DNA of 64,000 nucleotides from assembly GCF_900090105.1 (NCBI RefSeq), contig NZ_FMDM01000002.1, forward strand, positions 484,995-548,994, read 5' to 3'. A program made the translations under genes and the position numbers. This stretch comes from Micromonospora humi (lineage in GTDB: Bacteria > Actinomycetota > Actinomycetes > Mycobacteriales > Micromonosporaceae). Within the stretch, counting starts at the first letter, position 1, and each line of letters starts with the position of its first letter. This document shows, one piece after another, positions 1 through 7,733 of this stretch. Below the pieces are notes generated by a model. That model had not been told where the DNA came from and did no database searches. It worked only from the letters and a program-made list of their open reading frames with translations.

Positions 1-761
1 CCGGTCGGGAGCCGGCCCGGGCGGGCGTGCCGGTGCCGCGCGCCGCCGGGCAGGCGGGCGCCGCCGGGCAGGCGGTGGCCGCCGGGCAGGCGGTGGCCGC
101 CGGGCAGGCGGTGGCCGCCGGGCAGGCGGTGGCCGCCGACGAGCGCCGCCGGATCGCCGGGGAGTTGCACGACCTGGTGGCCCACCAGGTCGCCGCGATG
201 CAGGTGCTGGCCACCGGCGCCCGGCGGGCCCTGCACCGGGATCCGGGCGCGGCCGACCGGGCGATGGCCGCGGTCGAGGACACCGGCCGGGCGGCCCTGC
301 GGGAGCTGCACCGCCTGCTGCGGGCGCTGCGCCCCGCCGGCCCGGCGGCCGAACTGGCGCCGCAGCCCGGCCTGTCCGGCATCGCGACGCTGGCGCGCGC
401 GGCCCGCGACGCCGGGCTACCGGTCACCGTGCGCACGTCGGGTCCGCTCGGGGCGGTGCCGGACGGGGTGGCGCTGGCCGCGTACCGGGTCGTGCAGGAG
501 GCGCTGGGCAACGTGCTGCGGCACGCCGGCCCGGCTGCCGCGCTGGTCCGGCTCGCCGCCGCCGGCGGCGCGCTGACCGTGGAGGTCACCGACACCGGGC
601 GCGGCCCGGCGCCACCCGACCGCATCGGGCACGGACTGGTCGGCATGCGGGAGCGGGTCGCCCTCTACGGTGGGATCCTGCGGACCGGACCGGCACCGGG
701 CGGCGGTTTCCGGGTGTACGCCCGGATCCCGCTGGACCCGGCCGGCGCGGTCCGGGACTGA
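1..761 (+). CDS. Sensor histidine kinase, NarL/DesK type (5' truncated)
   Basis: This is the cytoplasmic half of a HisKA_3/HATPase_c kinase that would phosphorylate the response regulator 26 bp downstream. The frame is open to the left edge, so the N-terminal sensor and membrane part lies outside the window; the first in-window GTG (27) is probably internal. Visible in order are an Ala-Gly-Gln-Ala-Val repeat linker, the DHp box ELHDLVAHQV with the phospho-His codon at 168-170, an N-box QEALGNVLRHAG, and the ATP lid DTGRGPAP followed by GHGLVGMRERV. No input domain can be seen, so the signal is unknown. The short spacing to the regulator indicates one operon. Confidence 0.9.
   Translation, partial: GREPARAGVPVPRAAGQAGAAGQAVAAGQAVAAGQAVAAGQAVAADERRRIAGELHDLVAHQVAAMQVLATGARRALHRDPGAADRAMAAVEDTGRAALRELHRLLRALRPAGPAAELAPQPGLSGIATLARAARDAGLPVTVRTSGPLGAVPDGVALAAYRVVQEALGNVLRHAGPAAALVRLAAAGGALTVEVTDTGRGPAPPDRIGHGLVGMRERVALYGGILRTGPAPGGGFRVYARIPLDPAGAVRD
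42..131 (+). repeat. 18-bp tandem repeat, five units, inside the kinase linker
   Basis: Four identical copies of GCCGCCGGGCAGGCGGTG (60-77, 78-95, 96-113, 114-131) are preceded by one variant copy (42-59, ending GGC). Each unit encodes Ala-Ala-Gly-Gln-Ala-Val. The unit length is a multiple of three, so copy-number slippage would change the linker before the DHp helix without breaking the frame. Confidence 0.95.
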
Positions 762-786
762 CCGCCGGCACGACGAGGGGAAACCC

Positions 787-1470
787 ATGACCGAGGCCGC
801 CGCGCCCCGACCGGTGCGGGTGCTGCTCGCCGACGACCAGCCACTGCTGCGAACCGGGTTCCGGATGGTCCTCGGCGTCGAGGACGACCTGGACATCGTG
901 GGCGAGGCCGGCGACGGGGTGGAGGCGGTGGAGCTGGCCCGGCGGCTGCTGCCCGACGTGGTGCTGATGGACATCCGGATGCCGCGGATGGACGGGGTGG
1001 CCGCCACCCGGGCGATCGTGGACGCCCGGCTGCCGGTGCGGGTGCTGGTGCTGACCACGTTCGAGCTGGACGAGTACGTGGTCGGGGCGCTGCGCGCCGG
1101 GGCGAGCGGGTTCCTGGCCAAGGACGTGCCGGCCGAGGACCTGGTCACCGCGATCCGCACGGTGGCGGCCGGGGAGGCGGTGGTGGCGCCACGGATCCTG
1201 CGCCGGCTGCTGGACCGCTTCGCCGACGTGCTGCCGGATCCGGCGGCCGTTCCGCCGCCGGTGCTGGACCCGCTGACCGAACGGGAGCGGGAGGTGCTGG
1301 TCCAGGTGGCGCGCGGGCTGTCCAACGCCGAGATCGCCCGCGCGCTGTCGGTCAGCGAGACCACCGTCAAGACCCACGTCGGACACATGTTGACCAAGCT
1401 GCGGCTGCGCGACCGGGTGCAGGCCGTGGTGCTGGCGTACGAGACCGGGCTGGTCCGGCCCGGGAAATAG
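787..1470 (+). CDS. LuxR/NarL-family response regulator
   Basis: This is the 227-residue DNA-binding partner of the preceding kinase. The receiver domain (about residues 10-125) has the acidic pair ADD near 15-17, the phospho-acceptor Asp62 in VLMDIRMP, a Thr in LVLTTF and a Lys in FLAKD. The C-terminal LuxR helix-turn-helix begins at LTEREREVL (about 160) and runs through SNAEIARALSVSETTVKTHV. I chose ATG 787 because GAGGGG lies just upstream and the receiver fold starts directly after it; an earlier in-frame ATG at 670 would add only low-complexity sequence overlapping the kinase. The ABC exporter downstream, which has its own leader, is a plausible target. Confidence 0.95.
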   Translation: MTEAAAPRPVRVLLADDQPLLRTGFRMVLGVEDDLDIVGEAGDGVEAVELARRLLPDVVLMDIRMPRMDGVAATRAIVDARLPVRVLVLTTFELDEYVVGALRAGASGFLAKDVPAEDLVTAIRTVAAGEAVVAPRILRRLLDRFADVLPDPAAVPPPVLDPLTEREREVLVQVARGLSNAEIARALSVSETTVKTHVGHMLTKLRLRDRVQAVVLAYETGLVRPGK

Positions 1471-1513
1471 GTGGCGGCGCTCACGTACCGTGACCAACGG
1501 CGGCGGTCGGTGG

Positions 1514-1544
1514 TTGACCATGACGCGACGTGAGGTCCTACCGT
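1514..1544 (+). promoter_or_regulatory. Candidate promoter for the ABC exporter genes
   Basis: TTGACC at 1514-1519 and TACCGT at 1539-1544 resemble -35 and -10 elements, separated by 19 bp (slightly long). Transcription from here would give a leader of about 175 nt before the GTG at 1727. Confidence 0.35.
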
Positions 1545-1726
1545 CGGCGTCGTCGGCCGCTCAGGGATCACCCTGAGCCGGTCTGGGGGGCGGCCCCCAC
1601 CAGAAGTTCGGCACGGATTCCGCCCGGGGTCGGAGGGATCCGCGCCCGGCGGCACCGAGGATGGAACTGCCGCACCGGCCAGCGGGGGCGGTGCGGATCC
1701 CTAGCCAGACGGAAGAGGTAGATGAC

Positions 1727-2494
1727 GTGACCGCGACGGTAGGCCGGCAGGCGCAGGCCGCGGCCCGGGCGAACGACGTGTGGAAGGTGTACGGCAGCGG
1801 CGAGGCGCAGGTGATCGCGCTACGAGGGGTGAGCGCCGAGTTCGAACGCGGCCGGTTCACCGCGATCATGGGGCCGTCCGGCTCCGGCAAGTCGACGCTG
1901 ATGCACTGCCTCGCCGGCCTGGACTCGGTGACCAGGGGCACCGTGACGATCGGCGAGACGACGGTGACCGGGCTCAACGACTCGGGCCTGACGAAGCTGC
2001 GCCGCGACAAGGTGGGTTTCATCTTCCAGCAGTTCAACCTGCTGCCCACGCTCACCGCGCACGAGAACATCGTGCTGCCGCTGTCGATCGCCGGGCGCAA
2101 GCCCGACCCGGCCTGGTACGACACGGTGATCGACACGGTCGGGCTGCGGGACCGGCTCGGGCACCGCCCGGCCCAGCTCTCCGGCGGTCAGCAGCAGCGG
2201 GTGGCGTGCGCCCGGGCGCTGGTCGCCCGCCCCGAGGTGATCTTCGCGGACGAGCCGACCGGCAACCTGGACTCCCGCTCCGGTGCCGAGGTGCTGACCT
2301 TCCTGCGCGACTCGGTGCGCGAGCACGGCCAGACCATCGTCATGGTCACCCACGACCCGACCGCCGCCGCGTACGCCGACCGGGTGGTCTTCCTCGCCGA
2401 CGGGCAGATCGTCTCGGAGCTGATCGAGCCGACCGCCGAGACGGTGCTGGACACCATGAAGAAGCTGGACACCCCGGTCGAGGTGGGCAACTGA
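1727..2494 (+). CDS. ABC transporter ATP-binding protein (MacB/LolD-like)
   Basis: This 255-residue ATPase would drive the FtsX-type permease that follows. Walker A is GPSGSGKST (about residues 49-57), the Q-loop is in FIFQQFNLLPTLTA, the signature LSGGQQQR lies near 151, and Walker B VIFADEP near 171 is followed by TGNLDSRSG and the switch His in MVTHDP. The TGNLD element and FQQFNLLP are characteristic of the LolD/MacB/FtsE branch. GTG 1727 is preferred because GGAAGAGG precedes it; an in-frame ATG at 1661 lacks a clear ribosome site. The stop overlaps the next start (TGATG), so the two subunits are translationally coupled. Confidence 0.95.
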   Translation: MTATVGRQAQAAARANDVWKVYGSGEAQVIALRGVSAEFERGRFTAIMGPSGSGKSTLMHCLAGLDSVTRGTVTIGETTVTGLNDSGLTKLRRDKVGFIFQQFNLLPTLTAHENIVLPLSIAGRKPDPAWYDTVIDTVGLRDRLGHRPAQLSGGQQQRVACARALVARPEVIFADEPTGNLDSRSGAEVLTFLRDSVREHGQTIVMVTHDPTAAAYADRVVFLADGQIVSELIEPTAETVLDTMKKLDTPVEVGN

Positions 2495-5043
2495 TGTTGC
2501 GGGCAACGCTGAAGAGCCTGCTGGCGCGCAAGCTGCGCCTGCTGCTGTCCGGCCTGGCGGTGGTGCTCGGCGTCATGTTCGTCTCGGGCGCGTTCGTGCT
2601 CACCGACACGCTCGGGCGCTCGTTCGACGCGGTCTTCGCCGACGCCTACGCCGACGTCGACGTGAACGTGGCCGCGAAGCCGAAGGTCGAGCTCTCCGAG
2701 GCCGAGGGCGAGCAGGTGGCCGCCCCGGTGCCGGCGTCGCTCGTCGACCGGGTGAAGGCGGTGCCGGGCGCGGCGGACGTGCGCGGCGTGGTCGCCGCCG
2801 ACGGCGCGCGGCTGATCGGCAGCAACGGCAAGGTGGTCACCTCGTTCGGGCCGCCGCAGCTGGGCGAGAACTGGCTCGGCGAGGGCGACCTGGTGAAGCT
2901 GCGCGAGGGGCGCGGCCCGCAGGCCGACGACGAGATCGTGGTCAACGCCGCGCTGGCGAAGGCGGCGAACGTGAAGGTGGGCGACCGGGTCGGTGTGCTG
3001 ACGCTGTCGCCGAAGAAGGAGTTCACCCTGGTCGGCGTGTTCGGCTACAGCGGTGGCCGGGACTCCGTCGGCGGCGCGAACGAGGTCGCCTTCACCACGC
3101 CGGTCGCGCAGCAGCTGATGCTCGGCAAGCCGGACGTGTTCTCCAACGTCACGGCCCGGGCCGGCGACGGCACCACACCGGAGGCGCTGCGCGACGAGGT
3201 GTCCCGCGCGCTCGGCGGCGCCTACGACGTGAAGACCGGCGAGCAGCTCGCCGACAGCGCCTCGGCCGGCCTGAAGGAAGGACTGTCCTTCTTCAACAAG
3301 ATCCTGCTCGGCTTCGCCGCGGTGGCGCTGCTGGTGGGCACGTTCCTGATCCTCAACACCTTCTCGATCATCGTGGCCCAGCGCACCCGCGAGCTGGCCC
3401 TGATGCGGGCCATCGGCGCCAGCGGCCGGCAGGTCATCGGCTCGGTGGTGCTGGAGGCGGTGGCGGTAGGCCTGATCGCCTCGGCGGTGGGTCTGGCCGC
3501 CGGCATCGGGGTGGGCGCGCTGCTGGCGTACCTGTTCGGGAAGCTGGCCGGCGGTCTCGCCCTGGCCGGGCTCGGTGTGCCGGCCGCGGCCGTGATCGGC
3601 GCCTTCGGCGTCGGGATGGTGATCACGGTGGTGGCGGCGCTGCTGCCGGCGTTGCGGGCGGCGCGGATCCCGCCGATCGCCGCCATGCAGGACGTCGCCA
3701 CCCCGGACCGGCCGTTGACCAAGGTGACCGTCGGCGGCGCGGTGGTCACCACGATCGGCGCGGTGCTGCTCTTCCTCGGCCTCAGCGGCAACGCCGGCGA
3801 CAACACCCTCGCCACCATCCTCGGCGGCGTGCTGTTCGCGTTCATCGGGGTGGCGCTGCTGACCCCGGTGATCAGTCGCCCGGTGGTGTCGCTGCTCGGG
3901 GCGATCTTCGCCTGGTCGGTGCCGGGCAAGCTGGGCCGGCTCAACTCCGGCCGCAATCCGCGTCGGACGGCGATCACGGCCGCCGCGTTGATGGTCGGCA
4001 TCGCGCTGGTGACCGGCGTGACGGTGATCCTGGACTCGGCCAAGAGCAGCATCAGCTCGCTGGCCGAGGACACCATCAAGGCCGAGCTGGTGATCTCCGG
4101 CGCCTCGTCCGGGCCGCGCCCGGCGAGCTTCGACGCGGCGGTGCTGGAGAAGACCGCCGCGATCCCGGGGGTACGGCTGGTCGACGGCGAGTACGGCGAC
4201 ATGGCCACCGTCGGCGGCAAGCGGACCTGGGTGGCGGCGTCCAGCGACGTGGCCGCGCTCCAGCAGATCTTCGGGGCGAAGGCCACCGCCGGCGACATCG
4301 GCCGGCTGGCCCCCGACCAGATGCTGCTCAGCTCGGACACCGCGAAGTCCCGCAACCTGAGCGTCGGCTCGACGGTGCCGGTGCAGCTGTCGCGCGGCGA
4401 CGCCCGCACCTACACGGTCAGCGGTATCTACGAGAGCTCGCAGCTGACCAACCCGGTGGTGCTGCCGCCGCAGGCGGCGGCGGACTTCGCCATCCCGCAG
4501 CCGATCCAGGGCTTCGTGCAGCTCGACCCGGGCACCTCGGTGGCCGCGGTGCAGCCGCAGGTCGAGCGGCTGCTGGCGGACAGTCCCGAGGTGTCGGTGG
4601 CGGACCGGGCGGCGTTCATCGAGCAGCAGACCAGCCAGACGGACACGCTCATCACCATGATCCAGATCCTGTTGGCGTTGGCCATCGTGATCGCGGTGCT
4701 GGGCATCATCAACACCCTCGCGCTGTCGGTGCTGGAGCGGACCCGCGAGCTGGGCCTGCTGCGGGCGATCGGCCTGCGCCGGGCGCAGACCATGCGCATG
4801 ATCACCGTCGAGGCGGTGGTGATCTCGATCTTCGGCGCGCTGCTCGGCGTGGTGGTCGGCACCGGTCTCGGCGCGGCCGTGGTCCGGGCCCTGAAGGACG
4901 AGGGCATCACCGACCTGGTCCTGCCCTGGGGGCAGATGGTGACGTTCCTGGTCCTGGCCGCGATCATCGGCGTGGTGGCGGCGGTACTGCCGGCCATCCG
5001 CGCCGCGCGGATCAACGTCCTCGGCGCCATCGCCCACGACTGA
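2494..5043 (+). CDS. ABC transporter permease, FtsX/MacB type
   Basis: This is an 849-residue membrane protein with a duplicated FtsX architecture. One helix lies near residues 15-38, followed by a large extracytoplasmic segment. A triple-helix FtsX block starts at about 266 (ILLGFAAVALLVGTFLIL), a second N-terminal-type helix lies near 495-515, a second soluble domain follows, and the last FtsX block runs from about 720 to the end. Such permeases export lipids, peptides or antibiotics, or act as mechanotransmission complexes; the substrate cannot be read from sequence. It ends seven bases before a palindromic repeat that likely terminates the operon. Proximity to the two-component pair suggests an envelope-stress or antibiotic-response exporter (inference). 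Confidence 0.92.
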   Translation: MLRATLKSLLARKLRLLLSGLAVVLGVMFVSGAFVLTDTLGRSFDAVFADAYADVDVNVAAKPKVELSEAEGEQVAAPVPASLVDRVKAVPGAADVRGVVAADGARLIGSNGKVVTSFGPPQLGENWLGEGDLVKLREGRGPQADDEIVVNAALAKAANVKVGDRVGVLTLSPKKEFTLVGVFGYSGGRDSVGGANEVAFTTPVAQQLMLGKPDVFSNVTARAGDGTTPEALRDEVSRALGGAYDVKTGEQLADSASAGLKEGLSFFNKILLGFAAVALLVGTFLILNTFSIIVAQRTRELALMRAIGASGRQVIGSVVLEAVAVGLIASAVGLAAGIGVGALLAYLFGKLAGGLALAGLGVPAAAVIGAFGVGMVITVVAALLPALRAARIPPIAAMQDVATPDRPLTKVTVGGAVVTTIGAVLLFLGLSGNAGDNTLATILGGVLFAFIGVALLTPVISRPVVSLLGAIFAWSVPGKLGRLNSGRNPRRTAITAAALMVGIALVTGVTVILDSAKSSISSLAEDTIKAELVISGASSGPRPASFDAAVLEKTAAIPGVRLVDGEYGDMATVGGKRTWVAASSDVAALQQIFGAKATAGDIGRLAPDQMLLSSDTAKSRNLSVGSTVPVQLSRGDARTYTVSGIYESSQLTNPVVLPPQAAADFAIPQPIQGFVQLDPGTSVAAVQPQVERLLADSPEVSVADRAAFIEQQTSQTDTLITMIQILLALAIVIAVLGIINTLALSVLERTRELGLLRAIGLRRAQTMRMITVEAVVISIFGALLGVVVGTGLGAAVVRALKDEGITDLVLPWGQMVTFLVLAAIIGVVAAVLPAIRAARINVLGAIAHD

Positions 5044-5049
5044 GGTGTG

Positions 5050-5098
5050 AGGAAGGGGCCCCTTGTTATCGCCCAGGCGATAACAGGGGCCCCTTCCT
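5050..5098. terminator. GGGGCCCC palindrome between convergent genes
   Basis: A near-perfect inverted repeat has arms reading AGGAAGGGGCCCCT and GTTATCGCC, around a two-base loop, with one extra T on the left arm. It separates the permease from the convergent HAD gene and includes the first two bases of the HAD stop codon. It probably acts as a bidirectional terminator, but it also matches a dispersed palindrome family I associate with Micromonosporaceae. Confidence 0.7.
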
Positions 5099-5822
5099 AA
5101 CGGTCGAGCAGCGCGGCGAGCAGCTCCAGGTCCGCCGTGGTGAGGCTCTCCACCTGGTGCACGCCGTCGGTCGGCGGAAGCGGCACCTCGGCCGGCACGG
5201 CCAGCACCGCCGCCCCGGCGGCCAGCGCGCTCGCCACCCCGGTCGGCGAGTCCTCGATCGCCACGCACCGCTCGACCGGCACGCCGAGCAGCTTCGCGGC
5301 GGTCAGGTAGGGCTCCGGGTGCGGCTTGGCCTCGCCCACCTCGTCGCCGCAGACCACCGCGTCGAAGCTGTCGCGCCCCAGCGTGTCCAGGGCGACCTCC
5401 ACCAGCGGCCGGCCGCTGGAGGTGACCAGCGCGGTCGGGATGCCGGCGGCGCGGACCGCGCGCAGCAGCGCCAGCGCGCCCGGCCGCCAGCGCAGCCCGG
5501 TGCGGAACAGGTCCAGGATCCGCGCGCTGATCCAATCGGCGCTGGCCTGCGGGTCCCGCTGCGGCTGGCCCAGGTCGTCGTGCACGATGCGCATGGCGTC
5601 GGCCATCGAGGTACCGATGATCGCCTGCCGGGCCGCCTCGGACAGGGCGCCGCCGTAGACGGCGGCCAACTCCTGCAACGCGACGTCCCACAGCTTCTCG
5701 CTGTCGACCAGGGTGCCGTCCATGTCGAAGAGCACGGCGGCGGGGTGTGGGCTGCTCAGCGGGGCCTCCTTCGGTAGGCGTACCCCGCCGATCCTGCCAG
5801 CCCCCAGGCACCGGGCCGCCAC
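5097..5822 (-). CDS. HAD-superfamily hydrolase (phosphatase/phosphoglucomutase-like)
   Basis: Motif I VLFDMDGTLVDS carries the nucleophile Asp and the acid/base Asp. Motif II is the Thr-Ser pair in TALVTSSGRP, motif III Lys is in GEAKPHPEPYL, and motif IV is IEDSPTGV. The four-helix cap between motifs I and II (LWDVALQELAAVYGG onward) is the beta-phosphoglucomutase/GPH type. Likely substrates are small sugar or polyol phosphates. The start is uncertain. The only standard upstream start is GTG at 5820-5822, but a GGAGG sits 5 nt ahead of a CTG at 5757-5759, and a GTG at 5733-5735 begins just before the catalytic motif. The mature protein may therefore be 20-30 residues shorter. Confidence 0.85.
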   Translation of the reverse strand: MAARCLGAGRIGGVRLPKEAPLSSPHPAAVLFDMDGTLVDSEKLWDVALQELAAVYGGALSEAARQAIIGTSMADAMRIVHDDLGQPQRDPQASADWISARILDLFRTGLRWRPGALALLRAVRAAGIPTALVTSSGRPLVEVALDTLGRDSFDAVVCGDEVGEAKPHPEPYLTAAKLLGVPVERCVAIEDSPTGVASALAAGAAVLAVPAEVPLPPTDGVHQVESLTTADLELLAALLDR

Positions 5823-5850
5823 CGTCCCCCGAGCGGGGTGACCTGCGGCA

Positions 5851-6600
5851 TCACCGCAGGCCGCAGGCGTCCAGCGAGTTCTCGTAGCCGGCGAAGAACT
5901 TGTCGGAGCGCTGTTCGGCGGTGCCGTGCGCGCCCTCGGCGAACCAGGGCTGGTCCGGGTCGTCGCCGACCGCCAGCAACCCTTCCCGGAACTCGTCCAG
6001 GTCGCCGTCCTCCAGCTTCAGCGTCCCGGCGCGCACGCTGTCGCCGAGGTACGCCCCGGCCATGCAGTCGGCCTGCAACTCCTGCTGGATGGTGAAGTTG
6101 TAGCGGATGCCGAGGCGGGTCTGCACGCCGTGGGCGTACTCGTGGCCCAGCAGGTAGAACAGGAACGCGTCGCCGATCTGCCGGAACGCCGACACCGACC
6201 AGTTGACGTCGTAGGCGATGAAGTCGCCGGCGGAGCAGTAGACCGCGTTGTTGCGCGGCAGACCCTGCCCACCGCAGGACACCTCGCCGGCCCGGGTGTA
6301 GGCCACCACCCGCCGGATCGGCCGGAACTGCTCCCCCGAGGCGCGGAACTGCGCGGTCCAGTACTGCTCGGCGCCGGCGACGGCGTCGGCGAAGTCCTGC
6401 TTGAACTCGGCGACGCTCGTGGTCCCGTCCGCCCGGGTGGTCTCCGCGCCCGGTGACGCCGGTTGCCCGCTGGGGCGCGGGGCGGGCTGCTGCGGCTCGC
6501 CCTGGTCCAGCCCGCCGCCCATGCACCCGGCCGCCACCACCGCGGCCACCAGCAGCCCGGCGAGCGGTCCGAGCCGCCGTCGCCCCGCCCTGTCCCCCAC
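5851..6600 (-). CDS. Secreted lipoprotein zinc metallopeptidase (YpfJ-like)
   Basis: This protein of about 249 residues has an Arg-rich N-terminus, a hydrophobic helix and a lipobox VVAAGCMGG, so it should be a diacylated surface lipoprotein. The zinc-binding HExxH appears as LLGHEYAHGVQ, followed by the ELQADCMAGAY glutamate region, both typical of the YpfJ/neutral zinc metallopeptidase family. The Pro/Ala-rich stretch after the lipobox is a cell-wall linker. GTG 6600 is chosen because GGAGG lies 5 nt before it; a longer frame from 6651 has no such site. Substrates are unknown. Confidence 0.85.
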   Translation of the reverse strand: MGDRAGRRRLGPLAGLLVAAVVAAGCMGGGLDQGEPQQPAPRPSGQPASPGAETTRADGTTSVAEFKQDFADAVAGAEQYWTAQFRASGEQFRPIRRVVAYTRAGEVSCGGQGLPRNNAVYCSAGDFIAYDVNWSVSAFRQIGDAFLFYLLGHEYAHGVQTRLGIRYNFTIQQELQADCMAGAYLGDSVRAGTLKLEDGDLDEFREGLLAVGDDPDQPWFAEGAHGTAEQRSDKFFAGYENSLDACGLR

Positions 6601-6684
6601 GACCACCTCCGTTGTCGAACCCTGTGCCCCGCGCAGTACCCCGACGCCCACCGGCTCTCACGCACCGGCGGCGGCAATCGTTCA

Positions 6685-7182
6685 TCAGATGTCGACGGCG
6701 GTGAACAGCAGCAGCGCCCGACCGGGGTCGAGGAACACCTCGACCACGCCCACGCCGTGACCGGCGCCGCGTTCCCAGCGCACACCGTCCGGCACGTAAC
6801 CGGCCAGCGCCGGCCAGACCTCGGGCGCCGCGCCGGCCACCGGCGTCCAGGTGTACGTGGCGGCCAGCGCGCGGGCGTCGGCCGGCGCGAGCCGCACCAC
6901 GCCCTGGTAGCGCAGGTCGGTCGGGCCGGGCGCGCGGGAGCAGGCGGAGCTCGGGTAGTCGACCTGCCAGTGGATCTCGGGGTACGCGCCGATCCCGGGC
7001 ACGTCCCGCTCGGTCCACCGCCGGTCGGTGCGGACCTTCGCCTCCTCCGCGGCGACCCGCGCCGCGCAGTCGTTCTCGCCGGTGTCGCCGTCCCGGACCA
7101 GCCAGAACACGCCGCCGCAGGCGGCCAGCAGGACGACTGCGAGCACGGCGGCCACGGGCAGGAGCAATGATCGGCGGGTCAC
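6685..7182 (-). CDS. Membrane-anchored hypothetical protein
   Basis: This 165-residue protein has one N-terminal hydrophobic segment (LLLPVAAVLAVVLLAACGGVFWLV), which could be a signal anchor or, through AACGG, a lipobox-like site. An extracytoplasmic domain with Cys in NDCAAR and SSACSR, a possible disulfide, follows. No enzymatic motif is recognised. GTG 7182 puts the basic residues directly before the hydrophobic segment; a longer start at 7209 adds nine residues. It follows the lipoprotein peptidase gene on the same strand but 84 bp apart in transcription order, so co-transcription is possible. Confidence 0.6.
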   Translation of the reverse strand: MTRRSLLLPVAAVLAVVLLAACGGVFWLVRDGDTGENDCAARVAAEEAKVRTDRRWTERDVPGIGAYPEIHWQVDYPSSACSRAPGPTDLRYQGVVRLAPADARALAATYTWTPVAGAAPEVWPALAGYVPDGVRWERGAGHGVGVVEVFLDPGRALLLFTAVDI

Positions 7183-7224
7183 GTCGGCAGGGTAGCCGCC
7201 GCCGGCCACCGTGGAGCGGGCCCG

Positions 7225-7230
7225 GTACAG
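7225..7230 (+). promoter_or_regulatory. -10 box TACAGT for a leaderless start
   Basis: TACAGT ends 8 nt before GTG 7239, the spacing expected if transcription begins at the start codon. There is no purine-rich ribosome site in between. Confidence 0.5.
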
Positions 7231-7238
7231 TGCCCGCC

Positions 7239-7655
7239 GTGACTGTCGACGTGGCCCTCGCCAGCATCGTCCACTGGCGACGCAGCCTGTGGAACGGCAG
7301 GCGCTGCGTGCCGGTGCTGATGACCCTCGACCAGGGCTGGCTGCGGGCCCGTGACCGGCAGGGCGCCGAGGTGTTCGCCGTGCCCGCCGGTCAGGTCGAG
7401 GGCCGGTTGACCCGGCTGGGCACGCTGCTGCTGACCGCCGGCGGCCGGCGCTACCCGATCGTCGGGCGCGGCTCCGACATCTCGCCGTCGCCCAGCCCGG
7501 AGCAGCGGCGCGCGCTCGACGAGTTCTGGGCCCACCGCGCCCCGCCGACCGGTGACCGGCCCGGCTTCCTCGACCTGGTCGTCAACGACGGCGCGGCGTT
7601 CCACACCCGGTCCTGGCGGGACGCACTGGCCCGCGCGGGCGCATCGGTGCGCTGA
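7239..7655 (+). CDS. Hypothetical protein
   Basis: This is a 138-residue soluble protein with no recognised domain name. It reads as a compact beta-rich fold (SLWNGRRCVPVLMTLDQGWL, VFAVPAGQVEGRLTRLGTLLLTAGGRRYPIVG) reminiscent of small PH-like or GRAM-like domains, followed by a helical tail ending in WRDALARAGA. The start GTG was chosen because a -10 box ends 8 nt upstream and the folded part begins immediately; the frame is open further upstream but only over intergenic-looking sequence. It is divergent from the membrane protein at 6685-7182. Function unknown. Confidence 0.6.
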   Translation: MTVDVALASIVHWRRSLWNGRRCVPVLMTLDQGWLRARDRQGAEVFAVPAGQVEGRLTRLGTLLLTAGGRRYPIVGRGSDISPSPSPEQRRALDEFWAHRAPPTGDRPGFLDLVVNDGAAFHTRSWRDALARAGASVR

Positions 7656-7720
7656 ACCGCGCCGTCAACCGGTGAAGCCGGACCCGCCACGACAGGGCGC
7701 CGGCCGGCACGTGGGACCCG

Positions 7721-7726
7721 TACGCT
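7721..7726 (+). promoter_or_regulatory. -10 box TACGCT for a leaderless start
   Basis: TACGCT lies 7 nt before ATG 7734; the intervening GCCGCTC is not a ribosome-binding sequence. Confidence 0.5.
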
Positions 7727-7733
7727 GCCGCTC

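Noticed and set aside
42..131. CRISPR-like array
   Set aside because: The units are contiguous with no spacers and lie in frame within a coding sequence.
1530..1721. 63-codon frame in the leader of the ABC exporter
   Set aside because: It begins with an Arg run and has no ribosome site; it lies downstream of the proposed promoter but shows no sensible protein features. A regulatory leader peptide cannot be excluded.
2188..5811. A 1207-codon open frame antisense to the ABC permease
   Set aside because: Its translation is Arg/His/Gln-rich low complexity without domains; it arises from the third-position GC of the permease, whose own product has clear FtsX motifs.
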